Source of the DNA: Streptomyces monomycini
Lineage (GTDB): Bacteria; Actinomycetota; Actinomycetes; Streptomycetales; Streptomycetaceae
DNA: 64,000 bases
Reading direction: 5' to 3'
Assembly (NCBI RefSeq): GCF_022271435.1
Contig: NZ_JAFIQY010000035.1
Span: 28,060 to 92,059 of the forward strand
Part shown: piece by piece, positions 62,943-64,000 of the stretch
Numbering within the stretch: position 1 is the first letter of the stretch
Layout: every line of letters begins with the position of its first letter
Notes under the pieces: model-generated
Told to the model about the DNA's origin: nothing
The model's database searches: none
Seen by the model: the letters and a program-made list of their open reading frames with translations, nothing else
Program-made: the position numbers and the translations under genes

Positions 62943-64000
62943 TGCGCCTCCGTGGTTCCCTGGGCGGCCTGCTTGCGGAAGGTCTGCTCGATGCGTTCGG
63001 TGACGGCCTTGGCGTCGTGGCCCAGTCCGGCCTCTGCGGGGGCGGTGGTGGCGCCGGTGCGGGTGGCTTCGGCGGCGGGCTGCGGGTCGTCGACAGTGCG
63101 GCCGTCGGCGAAGCCGGAGACGGCGTAGACGACGACGGGCAGGTCGTCGAGGACACGGATGCTCCAGCTGGCGCGCTGGGCGGGCCCGAAGGCGGCGGCG
63201 GGAGTGCCCTTGGCGGCGTACGGGCGGGGCATCAGGTCCGTACGAGTGTCCAGGTGCTCCTTGGCGAAGCGGCGGCGCAGGTCCTGCATGGCGGTGCGGT
63301 CGGCCTTGGTGGCGACAGCGCCGACAGTGACGAGGTTGGTGCGGGTGACGTCGACGTAGGTGGCCCGCACCAGGCGGTGGCAGCCCACCGGGGCAAGCGC
63401 CTTGGCCAGCAGCGGGTCGAAGGCGCCCGCGCAGCCGCTGTCGGGGGCGACGGCGGCGCGGATCCAGGTGCGGTCGGCGCCGCCGGGGCCGGTGCCCACT
63501 CCGTTCAGGGTGCGGGGGAAGAGCGTGTCGACGGGGGCGCTGTGCCAGACCTCGCGGCCCTGCGCGAAGACCGCTTCGGCGGCGGGGCTGCCGTCCGGGT
63601 CGCCGGCGAGCCAGGTGCCGGCGGTGGCACCCGCCACGAGGCCCAGGCCGAGCACGAGTCCGGCGGCGGCGAGCGCGGTGCGCCGGGAGGGCTTGGCGCG
63701 GTACGGCGGGGCCGGGGGCAGGGGCGGGCCGGAGAGCGGGGTTCCGGTGGGGGGCGGCGGTGCGGCCCCGGCCGGGGGCTGGGTGGGGCGGGGTGGGGTG
63801 TTCGGGTGTGCTTCGGCGGCTACGGGGCCGGGCGCGACGCCAGGGCCGTTCCACAGTGCTTCGCTGTTGGCGAGGTGGAAGGCGGCGGTGTCGCGGGGGG
63901 TGGCGGAACGGTCCGCCGGGGGCTGGGTGGGGACGGCTGCGGGTGCGGGCGTGGTGTCCGTATCGGCTGGGGTTCGGGTGGGGGCAGGCGTGGCTGGGGC
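62939..64000 (-). CDS. Proline-rich single-pass membrane protein coupled to mycosin, truncated by window end
   Basis: At least 353 codons; the frame is open to the window end, so the N-terminus lies outside. The visible N-terminal part is cytoplasmic and Pro/Ala/Thr-rich, then a membrane helix (TALAAAGLVLGLGLVAGATAGTWLAG) and an extracellular domain of about 220 residues with two cysteines (SGCAGAFD, VGCHRLV) that could form a disulfide. Its stop overlaps the mycosin ATG. It probably belongs to the type VII secretion locus, but the family is not recognised. Confidence 0.8.
   Translation of the reverse strand, partial: APATPAPTRTPADTDTTPAPAAVPTQPPADRSATPRDTAAFHLANSEALWNGPGVAPGPVAAEAHPNTPPRPTQPPAGAAPPPPTGTPLSGPPLPPAPPYRAKPSRRTALAAAGLVLGLGLVAGATAGTWLAGDPDGSPAAEAVFAQGREVWHSAPVDTLFPRTLNGVGTGPGGADRTWIRAAVAPDSGCAGAFDPLLAKALAPVGCHRLVRATYVDVTRTNLVTVGAVATKADRTAMQDLRRRFAKEHLDTRTDLMPRPYAAKGTPAAAFGPAQRASWSIRVLDDLPVVVYAVSGFADGRTVDDPQPAAEATRTGATTAPAEAGLGHDAKAVTERIEQTFRKQAAQGTTEAQ

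Noticed and set aside
60979..63156. 725-codon minus-strand frame
   Set aside because: Arg/Pro-rich frame crossing the intergenic duplication and mycosin in another frame.

Overview
The window is chromosomal DNA of a Streptomyces-type actinomycete. The evidence is the very high GC, the strong third-position GC bias, GTG/TTG starts with 4-base stop/start overlaps, several MsiK-dependent-style sugar transporter genes, ECF41, NsdA-like and XRE/HATPase regulators, and a type VII secretion mycosin. Two conserved blocks anchor it: argC-J-B-D-R (minus strand, 5.8-10.7 kb) and pheS-pheT/sensor kinase/TrmH-type methylase/rplT-rpmI-infC (minus strand, 51.3-58.6 kb). The roughly 40 kb between them is accessory or lineage-variable. 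No tRNA, rRNA, CRISPR array or replication origin was seen.

Layout. 0.26-2.33 kb: a three-gene overlapping operon (unknown helical protein, small excisionase-like HTH protein, nucleoside-deoxyribosyltransferase-like protein) with a TTA codon in its first gene. 2.5-4.5 kb: a divergent XRE/TPR regulator, HATPase and small-protein module. 4.5-5.6 kb: an amidohydrolase. 5.8-10.7 kb: the arginine operon, with a readable promoter overlapping ARG-box-like half sites. 10,793-17,287: a complete compact Tn7-like transposon carrying tnsA, tnsB, tnsC and tniQ and nothing else. Its 27-bp termini match at 23 positions and it is bracketed by a perfect 5-bp target duplication, GCCTG.

17.3-35.2 kb is a mosaic of small stress, resistance and regulatory genes: an HD hydrolase, a decayed copy of a TetR/FAD-monooxygenase cassette whose intact paralogue lies 2 kb away, a DUF5997/LysR-like pair, monomeric isocitrate dehydrogenase, a lone ketoacyl synthase with a duplicated start region, a TmrB-like protein, an ECF41 sigma factor with its AhpD-like partner, a DUF4097 lipoprotein, a glyoxalase-fold protein, an Lrp-type regulator facing an inositol-monophosphatase-like gene, and two small ORFs. 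The ECF41 pair is separated by two face-to-face sites matching the ECF41 promoter exactly in spacing.

35.6-41 kb is a sugar ABC importer (binding lipoprotein and two permeases, no ATPase) followed by a family 4 glycosidase. 41-50 kb holds a GNAT gene, a MocR-type regulator whose start codon overlaps that of a divergent EamA exporter, a GH10-like glycosidase, 3-hydroxybutyryl-CoA dehydrogenase, a Nudix hydrolase, an NsdA-like TPR regulator and a SpoIIE-type phosphatase. 17-bp palindromes recur at both sides of this last group.

The right part runs pheT-pheS, a PAS histidine kinase, a TrmH methylase and rplT-rpmI-infC. infC appears to start at ATC and has a leader terminator. It is followed by DUF1844, an aquaporin, an SseB-domain protein, a 319-bp duplicated non-coding segment, mycosin and a truncated membrane protein that runs off the window.

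Short in-frame tandem repeats (6, 7, 9, 15, 33 and 40 bp units) are unusually common, often at protein N-termini. The strongest items for follow-up are the cargo-less Tn7-like element, the mutually exclusive ECF41 promoters, the deoxyribosyltransferase-like operon and the shared palindromes near the NsdA-like gene.
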